Below are positions 16,640-25,325 of a stretch of DNA of 64,000 bases, in pieces. Each line of letters begins with the position of its first letter. The first letter of the stretch is position 1. The stretch is taken from NCBI RefSeq assembly GCF_002243645.1, contig NZ_CP017704.1:783501-847500 (forward strand). The letters are read 5' to 3'. The stretch is from Peribacillus simplex NBRC 15720 = DSM 1321 (lineage in GTDB: Bacteria > Bacillota > Bacilli > Bacillales > DSM-1321). The notes beneath the pieces are model-generated. The model ran no database searches, was not told the origin of the DNA, and saw nothing but the letters and a program-made list of their open reading frames with translations. Both the position numbers and the translations under genes were made by a program.

Positions 16640-17035
16640 ATGGCTCGATTCAATTTTCAAGGAGAACCGCCTCCTGAAGAAAAAGAAGAAGTTTGCTCTT
16701 TGACACTTACTCAAAATGTAATTGCCGGAAGATGGAAAATTGTTATTTTATGGCATCTAAGTAGACAAACAAGAAGATTTAACGAACTTCAAAGGTTGTT
16801 ACCGGGCATTTCAAAAGGAATATTGACAAGACAACTGAGAGAATTGGAAGAGGATGGAATGGTTCACAGAGAAGTGTATAAAGAAGTTCCTCCTAAAGTA
16901 GAATACTCGCTAACACCTCAAGGGAAAAGCTTTATCCCAGTACTGGACATTATGGGAGAGTGGGGAAAAAAATATATGGAAAAAAAACAAAGTGAACAAA
17001 ACTACTCCACCCAAGTTAATAAAAAAGAGCTCTAG
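16640..17035 (+). CDS. HxlR-family redox-type transcriptional regulator
   Basis: This 131-residue protein is a single winged-helix HxlR domain. VCSLTLTQNVIAGRWKIVIL holds the family's conserved N-terminal Cys (residue 19), the redox-active residue in YodB, HypR and CatR. FNELQRLLPGISKGILTRQLRELEEDGMVHR is the recognition helix and wing. It lies divergent to the QorB-like gene and probably represses it until an electrophile or oxidant modifies the Cys. AGAGAGGG provides the ribosome-binding site, and a terminator follows. Confidence 0.9.
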   Translation: MARFNFQGEPPPEEKEEVCSLTLTQNVIAGRWKIVILWHLSRQTRRFNELQRLLPGISKGILTRQLRELEEDGMVHREVYKEVPPKVEYSLTPQGKSFIPVLDIMGEWGKKYMEKKQSEQNYSTQVNKKEL

Positions 17036-17054
17036 TATAACCTTGAATTATATC

Positions 17055-17103
17055 CCGGATAACGGACACACATTAAAAAGTGTCCCTTATCCGGATTTTT
17101 TTA
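17055..17103 (+). terminator. Terminator after the HxlR gene
   Basis: CCGGATAACGGACAC pairs with GTGTCCCTTATCCGG (internal mismatch) and is followed by a run of T. Confidence 0.85.
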
Positions 17104-17208
17104 TGTTTCGAAACATGTAATAAGTATGGACAGGAAATTTTAATAAAGATGGCTTTTACGTGGACCCTACCCTATAATTAGTCTGATAATCTACACAAGG
17201 AGACAACA

Positions 17209-17607
17209 ATGTATATTTGGAATATTAACAAACTCGTCATGGCGTTACAGGCAGAAACAATTACTGGCAAACAAAAGAAAAGATACCGGATAACTTTTTG
17301 GGTACTAGTTGCTCTTACAGTGTTTTCACTGCCTGGAGTTTATACCCCTGCATCTATGAATAGATATGATGTTATTGATCTAATTTTATTTATTATTATC
17401 AATGTGATTGCAATCTATCTTTTAATAGTTATTTATAAAAAGAGAAGTAGAAAAGAATTAGATTTCTTCTTGCCCTTTTTTAGCTTAATGATTCCACTAT
17501 TTTTACGTAACAGCTTATGGACCATACTTTTAACTATCATTGCTCTATTTATATTGTCTTATTTGCCCCTTATCATTCACTTGAGGAAACTAATATTATC
17601 GATGTAA
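17209..17607 (+). CDS. Small integral membrane protein, unknown
   Basis: The 132-residue protein starts after AAGGAGAC. It has an amphipathic N-terminus (residues 1-25) and then four hydrophobic segments: about 29-45, 58-78, 86-100 and 105-125. Short basic loops suggest several membrane crossings. No recognised family motif is seen. It is a single-gene unit ending in the hairpin at 17680. Confidence 0.55.
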   Translation: MYIWNINKLVMALQAETITGKQKKRYRITFWVLVALTVFSLPGVYTPASMNRYDVIDLILFIIINVIAIYLLIVIYKKRSRKELDFFLPFFSLMIPLFLRNSLWTILLTIIALFILSYLPLIIHLRKLILSM

Positions 17608-17679
17608 TTATTAATGCTATAGTCGAAATTGTGATGAACATTATGTTTGTTCATTACTTTAAGAAGATATATAACTAGG

Positions 17680-17702
17680 AAGCACCTATTTTGGTGCTTT
17701 TT
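17680..17702 (+). terminator. Terminator (AAGCACC/GGTGCTT)
   Basis: A 7-bp perfect stem with a 6-base loop is followed by TTTTT. Confidence 0.75.
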
Positions 17703-17889
17703 AATTTGACTTCACAATTTCACTTCCTCCTAACAGCTTCATTCATACCTTATAGGTATCACGTTTCATTCCTATTAATTAAACAAACGAGAATCAAAAA
17801 TGAAAAAATTTTGCCTCTTATCCGGTTCTTAGTACTAATCTCTTTTTCTCCTAATAAACTTAATAAACTAACTATTTAGGAGGCGTGCA

Positions 17890-18342
17890 ATGTTTAATCA
17901 AGAACTGGATAGTAATAGTCCACTTATTTGTAAAATTAATGACGTCACTTACCAAAAGTACCATCTATTTAAGAAAGCATATGAGCGGGAAGTATTCGTC
18001 ATAAAAGATTACGGTGATGACCGCGGTATCACCAATAAAAGTATTGCGGTATTCGAAGCAGTTAAAGATCATTTTGACCGTTTTAAAATTGCAAAAATTG
18101 TTAAAGAAATTAATAAAGATAATATTTTGCTTCATAGCGATCTCATCCTTATAGACAAAAAAGGAAATGAGCTACACCTATCTGGTTGTAGTTGCGGGTA
18201 TCCTGGACCTGGTTCACATGGAACAGTTGAAATTTTGAATAAGGCTGGATTCGAGATAGATAGAAGGTTTGTGTTTTGTTCAAAAGGATTCACTCTTTTT
18301 CATCCAATTGAAGAAAAAGAACTTTATGGCGAACGTTTATAA
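17890..18342 (+). CDS. Hypothetical protein with CSCGYPGPGSHGT motif
   Basis: This 150-residue soluble protein follows a strong ribosome-binding site (TAGGAGGCG). Alternating strands and helices and a central LHLSGCSCGYPGPGSHGTVE, with two close Cys and a Gly/Pro-rich loop, are the only prominent features. The loop could be a nucleotide- or metal-binding turn, but I do not recognise the family. It lies directly before an integrase remnant at the edge of the glnA-associated island, so it may be cargo of an older element. Confidence 0.5.
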   Translation: MFNQELDSNSPLICKINDVTYQKYHLFKKAYEREVFVIKDYGDDRGITNKSIAVFEAVKDHFDRFKIAKIVKEINKDNILLHSDLILIDKKGNELHLSGCSCGYPGPGSHGTVEILNKAGFEIDRRFVFCSKGFTLFHPIEEKELYGERL

Positions 18343-18358
18343 GTTATCTACACACACT

Positions 18359-18533
18359 ACCTATCCTCATTCTCATGCAGTTAGATAGAAGCCGGTAAAG
18401 CATGAAATATATACAAGAGCGCTTTGACACGGTAGGATACATACAGAAGCAGATATCTATTGCTCGCGTGTCAAAGGTACTCGAAGAAAAAAGTGTAGAT
18501 GGTTATTTAAATACATGGATAATGCTCATTTAA
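18359..18533 (+). pseudogene. Tyrosine integrase C-terminal remnant (outer copy)
   Basis: The plus strand reads PHSHAV, then after a stop and a shift MKYIQERFDTVGYIQKQISI and VSKVLEEKSVDGYLNTW. This aligns with the end of phage and ICE integrases (RHTHAVLQLEAGADMKYVQERLGH...SKKLEKKNMDKF), including the intact-looking copy at 28.5 kb. The catalytic Tyr region is corrupted and the upstream domains are absent. It ends about 108 bases before the outer att-like repeat, the same spacing as the inner copy. Confidence 0.65.
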
Positions 18534-18595
18534 TATGGGGTAGTGTGAAATGTGATCAAAATAGCTGGTTCCCTTTCATAATATAATAAATAAAA

Positions 18596-18635
18596 AAAGC
18601 CTTGGTAACTGAAAAATCAGTAATACCAAGGCTTT
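18596..18635 (-). terminator. Terminator beside the outer att-like repeat
   Basis: AAAGCCTTGGTA pairs with TACCAAGGCTTT; on the minus strand a T-rich tract follows. It sits next to the displaced copy of the glnA 3' end and may be the original glnA terminator, now used downstream of the thiamine-binding-type gene. Confidence 0.75.
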
Positions 18636-18640
18636 AAAGC

Positions 18641-18657
18641 TATTAATACATTGACAT
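18641..18657. repeat. Outer att-like repeat: copy of the glnA 3' end
   Basis: TATTAATACATTGACAT is identical over 17 bases to 28971-28987, which encodes the last four residues and stop codon of glnA. It is in the same orientation as the glnA copy. A direct repeat of a gene's 3' end next to integrase sequences is the usual mark of site-specific integration. Confidence 0.75.
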
Positions 18658-18789
18658 TAATCCAATAACTTTATTAATTTAATCTGTTTATAGTAAATTC
18701 TAGATGTTTATTTCCCATTAAATCCTGGATAAATAACAAGTGGATTATTCCACATTACATTCTGCGAGACCCATTACATACAGAAGCTG

Positions 18790-19104
18790 TTATTCCTCAA
18801 GCATGCCCTTCACTCGCTTTACTTTGTCTTCCATCTTGCGTTCTTTATCACGACGGTCATCGATTCGGATATTCGTACAAACTCTAGCAAGACCTTTTTC
18901 AAAAGGTACTTCGTGCATCGCTTGGATAACTTCAAACAATTTAGGCAGGTCGCCTTCAATGATTGTATTCATGGGAGTCAGTTGAAAACGAATTTCTCCC
19001 TTATTTTCATATTGCTTTAATACTCTTTGAATATCTGCCACATAGCTGCTAACACTTGGAGTTTGTGTGCCGACAGGAATAACCGTTACATCAACTATTG
19101 CCAT
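18790..19104 (-). CDS. MTH1187/YqgV-type thiamine-binding family protein
   Basis: This 104-residue protein has the ferredoxin-like fold pattern of the MTH1187 family (VDVTVIPVGTQTPSVSSYVAD, then FQLTPMNTIIEGDLPKLFEVIQAMHE and RVCTNIRIDDRRDKE). Members such as YqgV form oligomers and are thought to bind thiamine or a related small ligand. It is cytosolic. It is the first gene inside the island from the outer repeat and is separated from the next gene by about 410 bases with no visible gene. Confidence 0.85.
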   Translation of the reverse strand: MAIVDVTVIPVGTQTPSVSSYVADIQRVLKQYENKGEIRFQLTPMNTIIEGDLPKLFEVIQAMHEVPFEKGLARVCTNIRIDDRRDKERKMEDKVKRVKGMLEE

Positions 19105-19464
19105 TCTTATTCACCAATCCTTTTTATGTATTTCAATCAAGAAGCTCACTTACATGTATCCTATAAATACGGATGTTTTTTACTATTATAACTCAAACTT
19201 CGTACCTAACGTAATTAGTATAAGCTGTGGAGCTTGAGATTCGTAAATCAAAGCACTTCTACTGGCAAGAAAATTACTGTAGAATTGGTCAAATAAAAAA
19301 TGAATCGTTGATTTTTAACACTTGTCCTGCTGACTAGGTCATTGCTTTTTAAACATCCCATATATGCGTACTAGTTGAACTAGATGTATTCCAGTTTTAG
19401 TCGTATTGGTATTAAAGGTTTGTTTTTTTGAATAGCCTTCGTAAAAGCCATATTATAATCCAGC
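19105..19464. other. Intergenic, no gene recognised
   Basis: AT-rich sequence with stops in all frames. It should hold the promoter of the minus-strand MTH1187-type gene; I cannot assign a clear -35/-10 pair. Confidence 0.3.
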
Positions 19465-19505
19465 AAACAAATCCACCTCTATTAACATAGAGGTGGATTT
19501 GTTTT
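19465..19505 (-). terminator. Terminator of the DHA1-type MFS gene
   Basis: The 17-bp arms at 19465-19481 and 19488-19504 (core AATCCACCTCTA) pair perfectly around a 6-base loop. Confidence 0.85.
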
Positions 19506-19513
19506 AGAGCGAT

Positions 19514-20674
19514 TTATTTATGCCTTATCTTTTCATTTATATAATCCTTATAGACTAAAACAGCAACAACAATAAAACTTAGACTAACAAACCTGAAGAT
19601 TATCTCTAAACTGATCCATTCAGCTAAAATACCTAATACAAATGCGCTAACTCCAACACCAACGTCAAAACTGGAAAAAAAGGTTGCATTGGCTGCTCCT
19701 CTTTTTTCTTCCCTTACCTTTTGAACAGTCCATGTTTGTAAACATGGCATAACAGTTCCATAACCTGCCCCAAATAAAATCGCCGCAATGATAAGTTGAG
19801 AATCATTTGTCGTATAAGACAGTATAACAAGTGAAAAAAATCCTAACACAGCTGACATAATGATAATAGACCAAGGTCCTTTTTTGTCATACCATTTTCC
19901 GGTAAACGGACGTAGTAAAGTTGCGACAGTTGCATTGATAAGGAAGAATAGAAAAATATGATCTACTTCCTTTTGTTTTCCAAAAAGAACTAAAAATGTA
20001 ATGATCGCTCCAAAACCAAGTGTTGTAATAACCGTAAGTAACGCTGGGAACCATACGTCTTTTTCAAAAATCATATCCAAAAATCGAAATGGTTTCTTCT
20101 CACGCTTTACAATAGTAGGTGAATATATAAATTGAAGCGCAATTACTGCCAATAGGCTCAGTACTACTGATGACCATATTAAAATATCAAAGGAAAAAGA
20201 GTCATAGATAAGGATCCCTATACTCGGTGCAACGATAGCCCCGACCGTTGTGGATATAGAAAAATACCCTATTCCTTCTCCTAAGCGTGTCTTAGGAATT
20301 AAATCCACTACTATTGTACTATTAGCTGTTGTTGATACCCCCCACGCTGCACCATGGAAAAGTCGTAACAATAGAAGAAGCCATATAATATTAAGAAACG
20401 GATACAGTATTGTAATGATCATTAAAGCCACACTTGCACAAATGGCTAGACTTTTCCTTTGGTTATCAATTAAATAGTAACCTACAAAAGGTCTGATTAA
20501 AACAGCACCTATCGTAAATAATGATGTTACTAGACCAACCTGAATGGAAGATGCATTCATGCTTAACATATAGGCAGGCAAAATAGGAAGTAACATTTCA
20601 AACCCAATAAAAACCAAAAAGTTGCTTATAAATAAAAAAAGAAATGATTTATTAAAGATTCTTTGATTTTTCAT
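19514..20674 (-). CDS. MFS transporter, DHA1-like
   Basis: This 386-residue protein has 12 predicted membrane helices. It opens with FLFLFISNFLVFIGFEMLLPILPAYML and contains RPFVGYYLIDNQRKS, the motif-A equivalent between helices 2 and 3, and a GAAWGVSTTANSTIVVDLIP helix. These are typical of drug or sugar-efflux MFS proteins of the YfkF/AraJ kind. It probably exports a small metabolite or drug across the cytoplasmic membrane. It is a single-gene unit with a strong terminator. The 310 bases upstream (20675-20984) show no gene. Confidence 0.85.
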   Translation of the reverse strand: MKNQRIFNKSFLFLFISNFLVFIGFEMLLPILPAYMLSMNASSIQVGLVTSLFTIGAVLIRPFVGYYLIDNQRKSLAICASVALMIITILYPFLNIIWLLLLLRLFHGAAWGVSTTANSTIVVDLIPKTRLGEGIGYFSISTTVGAIVAPSIGILIYDSFSFDILIWSSVVLSLLAVIALQFIYSPTIVKREKKPFRFLDMIFEKDVWFPALLTVITTLGFGAIITFLVLFGKQKEVDHIFLFFLINATVATLLRPFTGKWYDKKGPWSIIIMSAVLGFFSLVILSYTTNDSQLIIAAILFGAGYGTVMPCLQTWTVQKVREEKRGAANATFFSSFDVGVGVSAFVLGILAEWISLEIIFRFVSLSFIVVAVLVYKDYINEKIRHK

Positions 20675-20984
20675 ATAATTATTCCTCGCTTCTAAATTAT
20701 TTTTCTAAGTTAGAAGCGTTTGGAACACTGAAACGTTTTTCAATTGTCTAAGGTTTTTAGTCAATTGACTCACCCTCTCTAAACCCCTTAAAAAATTTAT
20801 CAAACAATCATATCAGAACCTCCCCTTATTAACAAGTTACTTTTTAATAACTTTATATTAAGGAATTAAGGAATTAAGGGAGGGACAAGTTAAAATCATT
20901 TATGGAAATACACATAATTATTCTAAAGATCTATTGTGGTTATATTTCATTGAAGTACGTTTGACGGGAAAGACCCAACACTTT

Positions 20985-22361
20985 CTAAATAAGTAAAAAG
21001 TTATTTGGAGTAATACGATTTTTTCTACTGTCAATTAAAGCAATACAGTGAGCCAATTGCTCTACCCCTGGTTTAATTTGACTCTCGTTCACTTGAGAGA
21101 TGCTTAATCGTACGAGATTTTCCTTTTTATATTCAGCTAAAAACATTCTAGAGGCATCATCAACATATATATGCTGCTCGTTTAGCATATGAACTACCTG
21201 TTTTGCTTTCACATTCTCGGGCAAACTAATGGATAGATAGAATCCTGAAGTCGGTTTAGAAAAAGAAGTGTTAGCCGGCAGCAATAATTCACATGCTTCT
21301 TGAAGGATTTGCATTTTATTACGATATACCTCTTTAACTTTTTTGAGATGGCTATTAAACATACCGCTTTTTAAGTAGATTTCTAGCGCACCTTGAGAAA
21401 GTGCTGAACTATTAAAATCGGAACTAAATTTATATCGTAAAAAAATGTTAATCATTAATGCAGGAAGAACGACAGTACCAATCCTTAACCCTGGGAGAAA
21501 AATTTTCGAAAGGCTTTTAATATAAATCACTCTCCCAGAAGGATCAAAAGAAAATAAAGGATCTGATTTTGGATTTGGATCAAGGTCTCCTAAAATATCA
21601 TCCTCCACTATATATACATCGTATTTTTCAGCTAACTCAACGATTTTTTTCTTTTCGCTATTCGTGTAACAATGTCCAAGTGGATTGTGAAATCTCGGGA
21701 TAATATAGAAAAACTTGATATCATTATTTCGAAAAATGTACTCCAGACGCTCAAGATCAATCCCCTCCATTGTTAATTCAATTCCAAAAGTAGTGGCTTG
21801 ATGCAGATTGATGGACTCAATGATTCCGAAATAAGTAGGCTGTTCAATTAGAATATTGTTTTTTCCATTTGGAAATGGCATAGAAACTAATAAATTTAAG
21901 GCTTGCTGCGAGCCAGATACAACGACTAATCTTTCGGGTTGAGTGAAAACCTGTAAATTTTGCAAATATTTCACCAACTGTACTCGTAGTGAATAAAGCC
22001 CTTGTTGATCAGAGTATGTAAAAAGCTCTTCTTTATAATGGTCAATTGCTTGATTCATACAATGTTGAAATTCCACATAAGGCATAACGTTTTTATCTGG
22101 ACCGGCAGACAAAAAATCAATCACCTCATTTTCTTCCGTCGCTTTTTGATATTCATTCACAACATAGTAACCGCTTTTAGGAACAGAATAAATTAAATGC
22201 TCTTTTTCAAGTTCTACGTATGCTTTAATGACCGTATTTTTGCTACATGAAAAATACTCAGATAACTGACGAACAGAAGGAAGTTTACTGCCTGCAATTA
22301 GCGAACCATCTTCTAGTCGAAGCTTAATGTCTTCCATTATCTTAATATATTTTGAGTTCAT
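20985..22361 (-). CDS. MocR-type GntR/aminotransferase regulator
   Basis: The protein (458 aa from ATG 22361, behind AAGGAGG) joins an N-terminal GntR winged helix (GSLIAGSKLPSVRQLSEYFSC, residues about 20-70) to a class I aminotransferase domain. IPRFHNPLGH and VYIVEDDILGD carry PLP-site residues, and the PLP lysine is in IYIKSLSKIFLPGLRIG (about 283). MocR proteins use PLP or an amino compound as effector to control a neighbouring gene. Here the target is most likely the divergent EamA transporter, as inverted CTGTACCA/TGGTACAG sites lie between them. Confidence 0.9.
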   Translation of the reverse strand: MNSKYIKIMEDIKLRLEDGSLIAGSKLPSVRQLSEYFSCSKNTVIKAYVELEKEHLIYSVPKSGYYVVNEYQKATEENEVIDFLSAGPDKNVMPYVEFQHCMNQAIDHYKEELFTYSDQQGLYSLRVQLVKYLQNLQVFTQPERLVVVSGSQQALNLLVSMPFPNGKNNILIEQPTYFGIIESINLHQATTFGIELTMEGIDLERLEYIFRNNDIKFFYIIPRFHNPLGHCYTNSEKKKIVELAEKYDVYIVEDDILGDLDPNPKSDPLFSFDPSGRVIYIKSLSKIFLPGLRIGTVVLPALMINIFLRYKFSSDFNSSALSQGALEIYLKSGMFNSHLKKVKEVYRNKMQILQEACELLLPANTSFSKPTSGFYLSISLPENVKAKQVVHMLNEQHIYVDDASRMFLAEYKKENLVRLSISQVNESQIKPGVEQLAHCIALIDSRKNRITPNNFLLI

Positions 22362-22379
22362 CAATTAATCCTCCTTGAA

Positions 22380-22487
22380 CTGTACCAGGACAGATGGGTA
22401 AAAAATGGGTTTATTTTTATTGTATGTACTCATAGTATGTTAATTATAGCAAAACTGTTTTTTATGATAAATAAACAATGGTACAGA
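22380..22487. promoter_or_regulatory. MocR operator candidates
   Basis: CTGTACCA (22380-22387) and its reverse complement TGGTACAG (22480-22487) bracket the divergent intergenic region. Each is followed by a GACAGATG or CAGATGTG-like extension. MocR regulators bind repeated sites spread over such intervals. Confidence 0.5.
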
Positions 22488-22507
22488 TGTGATACAAAAT
22501 ATAAAGA

Positions 22508-23425
22508 TTGGGGTTGGATAAGATGCAGGGAGTAACCAGGGAGAAATTAGGATTATTGTTGGGATTAGTAGGCGTCATTTGTTTTAGCTTAACGCTCCCC
22601 GCTACACGTATTGCTGTAGAGTATTTTGGGACTACAGTCGTCGGTTTAGGAAGAACAGTTGTTGCTGCTATTTTAGTAGCTGTAGTATTGATCGTTCGAA
22701 AGGAAAAACTGCCTTCTCCAGGCCAATTCAAAAGTCTATTTATTGTTGCTGTTGGTGCAGTTTTAGGATTTCCTCTCCTCACTTCTTGGGCAATGGAATC
22801 ATTGCCTGTTTCTCATGGAGCTGTGGAAGTAGCCCTGTTACCGTTAGCGACAGCGGGATTTGCTCTGTTTAGAGCAGGTGAAATCCCTTCAATTAAATTC
22901 TGGGTTTCAAGTATAATCGGCTCTTTAGCTGTCATTATGTATGCACTTCATCTTGGATTCGGTCAATTGCAATTTGCCGATTTAGCTTTACTAACAGCAG
23001 TGATCATACTGGGGCTTAGTTACGCAGAAGGGGGGAAATTAGCGAAAGAATTGGGCAGCTGGCAAGTGATTGCTTGGGCAATAATGATTGGTGCTCCATT
23101 TTTCATTATTCCAGTTGGGCTAAACCTTACAACTGAAATGCTCCATGCCCCTATCCAAGCTTGGGTTAGTTTTATTTATCTCGCAGTGGTTAGTCAATTT
23201 TTAGCATATGTTGCTTGGTATAGCGGAATGGCTATGGGCGGGATAGCAAGAGTTAGTCAGATTCAATACTTACAACCATTTTTGATGATTCTATTTGCAA
23301 CCGTATTTCTTGATGAATCCATCACATTTTTCACTCTTGTTACAGCAGTGATTGTTGTCTTTTCTGTTATTTTAGGAAAAAATGCTCACGTATCAAAAAG
23401 CGGAGCTGTATCAGGGAAAAGCTAA
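22508..23425 (+). CDS. EamA (DMT) family transporter
   Basis: This 305-residue protein has ten hydrophobic helices in two EamA halves. The N-terminal half has LLLGLVGVICFSLTLPATRIAVEYFG, and the second half ends in QIQYLQPFLMILFATVFLDESIT, the characteristic P-x3-E-type motif of the family. It should export or import a small metabolite such as an amino acid across the membrane. It is divergent from a MocR-type regulator, a common pairing in which the regulator senses the exported amino compound or PLP. Confidence 0.9.
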   Translation: MGLDKMQGVTREKLGLLLGLVGVICFSLTLPATRIAVEYFGTTVVGLGRTVVAAILVAVVLIVRKEKLPSPGQFKSLFIVAVGAVLGFPLLTSWAMESLPVSHGAVEVALLPLATAGFALFRAGEIPSIKFWVSSIIGSLAVIMYALHLGFGQLQFADLALLTAVIILGLSYAEGGKLAKELGSWQVIAWAIMIGAPFFIIPVGLNLTTEMLHAPIQAWVSFIYLAVVSQFLAYVAWYSGMAMGGIARVSQIQYLQPFLMILFATVFLDESITFFTLVTAVIVVFSVILGKNAHVSKSGAVSGKS

Positions 23426-23465
23426 CTGCATGAAAGTTATCTTATAGAAGGACTGAATTGTATAG

Positions 23466-23918
23466 ATGAGAAGTTGTCATGAATATAGACTTATCTTAGA
23501 AAGACATCAAAAATCAACCGGTCTTAGCTATTTTCATGGCCCGCATTGTTATATCTCTCCATCTTGGTATGAGACGGAAAAAGCAGTACCAACATGGAAT
23601 TATGTGACCGTTCATGTTTCCGGAGAAGTCGAACTGCAAGAGGATGAAAATGAGTTAATGAGCTCCCTACTTGATATGGTATCGAAGTACGAAGCCCCTG
23701 ACAGTTCATACAGTTTGCAAGATGGATGCTTAGTTTCTCGCTGGTATGAACAAAGGAGTTCAAGGATTCAAAATAAAAATCACCAAAATAGAAGGGAAAG
23801 CAAAGTTAAGTCAAAATCATCCATTGCAAAGAAGAGTTAATTGTTAATCAGCTAGAACAAATTTCAAATACAGATGAACAAAAGATTTCATTATTAATAA
23901 AAGCAATCCTAGAATAAT
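23466..23918 (+). pseudogene. PaiB-like FMN-binding regulator, frameshifted
   Basis: The first frame encodes [20 protein letters not shown] and [14 protein letters not shown], the core of PaiB-family FMN-binding split-barrel proteins. It then leaves the family sequence. A second frame near 23743 continues [30 protein letters not shown], and a third ends [20 protein letters not shown]. Together these match the complete PaiB C-terminus, so at least two frameshifts are present. The first about 70 residues are also missing. It follows the EamA gene on the same strand. Confidence 0.7.
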
Positions 23919-24027
23919 AACGTTAAATGGTACTGTACTAATGGGAGTGTTGATCAAATAAGGATTAACGCTCTTTTCCTTCCCATTGACACTCCGATAG
24001 TTCTCATTTATATAGAATTGATTATAT

Positions 24028-24120
24028 CATCTTCTTCAACACCCCTTCCCCGATCGTTGCATAAAGAAAAGCTGCCTTATAGACAGCTCTGATCTTAAGC
24101 TAACGTACCCTATAGCTTAA
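24028..24120. repeat. Intergenic repeat copy A beside the hydrolase gene
   Basis: The stretch CCCCGATCGTTGCATAAAG...AAGCTGCC...GACAGCTCTGATCTTAAGCT is clearly related to 25544-25628 in the same orientation. The two copies flank the alpha/beta-hydrolase gene. Confidence 0.5.
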
Positions 24121-24140
24121 GTACATACTTTCGCAAACAA

Positions 24141-25325
24141 TTAAGGAAAGATTTTATTTGAATCATGTTTGTTATTGGCTTGAACCCAAGCGGTAAAGGC
24201 TTCAATGCCATGCACGACTGCTTCGGTACGTATGGAATGATACAAATCAAAATTGTGCTCAGCACCAGGAAGTTCGACATAAACAACCGGATTAGATGAG
24301 GTATCACGCAGATGCTCCGTGAAGCGTCGGGCATTTTCCACGGACACTAACCTGTCCTGATCACCATGCGCCACGAAGAATGGCGGTGCTTCTTTTCCAC
24401 TGTAAGCCATAGGAGAAGAGAATAAACCAGGTTTTGTATCGATATAGCCGTAATAGCCGTATAGACAAATGGCGGCAGTTATCGACGTGTCCACAAACTC
24501 AAAACCCGGCTGGAATGTTGGGGAATTTGGAGTTAGTGCAGCCATAGCAGTCAAATGAGCCCCTGCCGAATTACCAGCTAAAAATATCGTCGTAGGGTCA
24601 GCACCGTACTCGGACCCGTGCTCGCGTACCCAAGCAATCACTTTCTTAATGTCAATCAATTGGTCTGGAAATTTCACGTCAGAACTTAAGCGGTAGTTCG
24701 CACTGATGCACACCCATCCCTTGCTCGCGAGCTGGTAAATAAGAGGGAGAGATTGGCTGTTCTTTTTACCGCCTACAAATCCCCCACCGTGCAAATGCAC
24801 CAACGTGGGGCAGCCCGTCGGATGAGAGCGATGGCGATAAACATCTAGTTGATTTCTCATCCCTGCATTACCGTAGTTGATGTTTGCAATCCTCTCTATA
24901 TCGTATCGTCTTTTAAAGAATGGACCGAGTAAAGCTGTGAAACTAAATTTCTTTTGTAATCGCCGCTCAATCTTAGGGTTAATAGTAGTTCGCCACTTTT
25001 TCTCCAGACTATCATTCATGGCTTGACTGACTACAGGAGAAGTTTTTAATCCCCTATGGATAATCACTAAGAGCATTCCCACTGCCAAAATTGTTATTCC
25101 AAAAGCCATCCACCCAACCGGAGAATGAACGTCGCCTTCAATAAAGGCTAACGAAGTTGAAGCAATCAACCAGAAAAGTGCAAAGAATGGTAACTCATTT
25201 ATTACGCCAAAGTAAGAACCTAAAGAATTAAAAATTCGAGGAAAGTTGGATGGTGCCACTACGAAATACGTGCACCAAGCGACAAAAAGCACAGAAATAA
25301 GGTAACCGAGTGGTATGCTCATCAC
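24141..25325 (-). CDS. Membrane-anchored alpha/beta hydrolase (esterase)
   Basis: This 394-residue protein has three to four hydrophobic segments in the first 100 residues, then an alpha/beta-hydrolase-3 domain. VHLHGGGFVGG (about 178) is the oxyanion-hole motif of hormone-sensitive-lipase-like esterases, and FLAGNSAGAHLTAM (about 248) contains the nucleophile Ser. HGDQDRLV supplies the Asp and GAEHNFD the His. It should cleave small carboxylic esters at the membrane face. The N-terminal membrane domain is unusual for the cytosolic members of this group. Related intergenic repeats flank the gene, and it ends close to its neighbours' debris. Confidence 0.85.
   Translation of the reverse strand: MMSIPLGYLISVLFVAWCTYFVVAPSNFPRIFNSLGSYFGVINELPFFALFWLIASTSLAFIEGDVHSPVGWMAFGITILAVGMLLVIIHRGLKTSPVVSQAMNDSLEKKWRTTINPKIERRLQKKFSFTALLGPFFKRRYDIERIANINYGNAGMRNQLDVYRHRSHPTGCPTLVHLHGGGFVGGKKNSQSLPLIYQLASKGWVCISANYRLSSDVKFPDQLIDIKKVIAWVREHGSEYGADPTTIFLAGNSAGAHLTAMAALTPNSPTFQPGFEFVDTSITAAICLYGYYGYIDTKPGLFSSPMAYSGKEAPPFFVAHGDQDRLVSVENARRFTEHLRDTSSNPVVYVELPGAEHNFDLYHSIRTEAVVHGIEAFTAWVQANNKHDSNKIFP

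Noticed and set aside
18422-18476. 10-bp inverted repeat CTTTGACACG/CGTGTCAAAG
   Set aside because: It lies inside the degraded integrase sequence, with a 35-base loop and no T run. It is probably chance or a decay product rather than a site.
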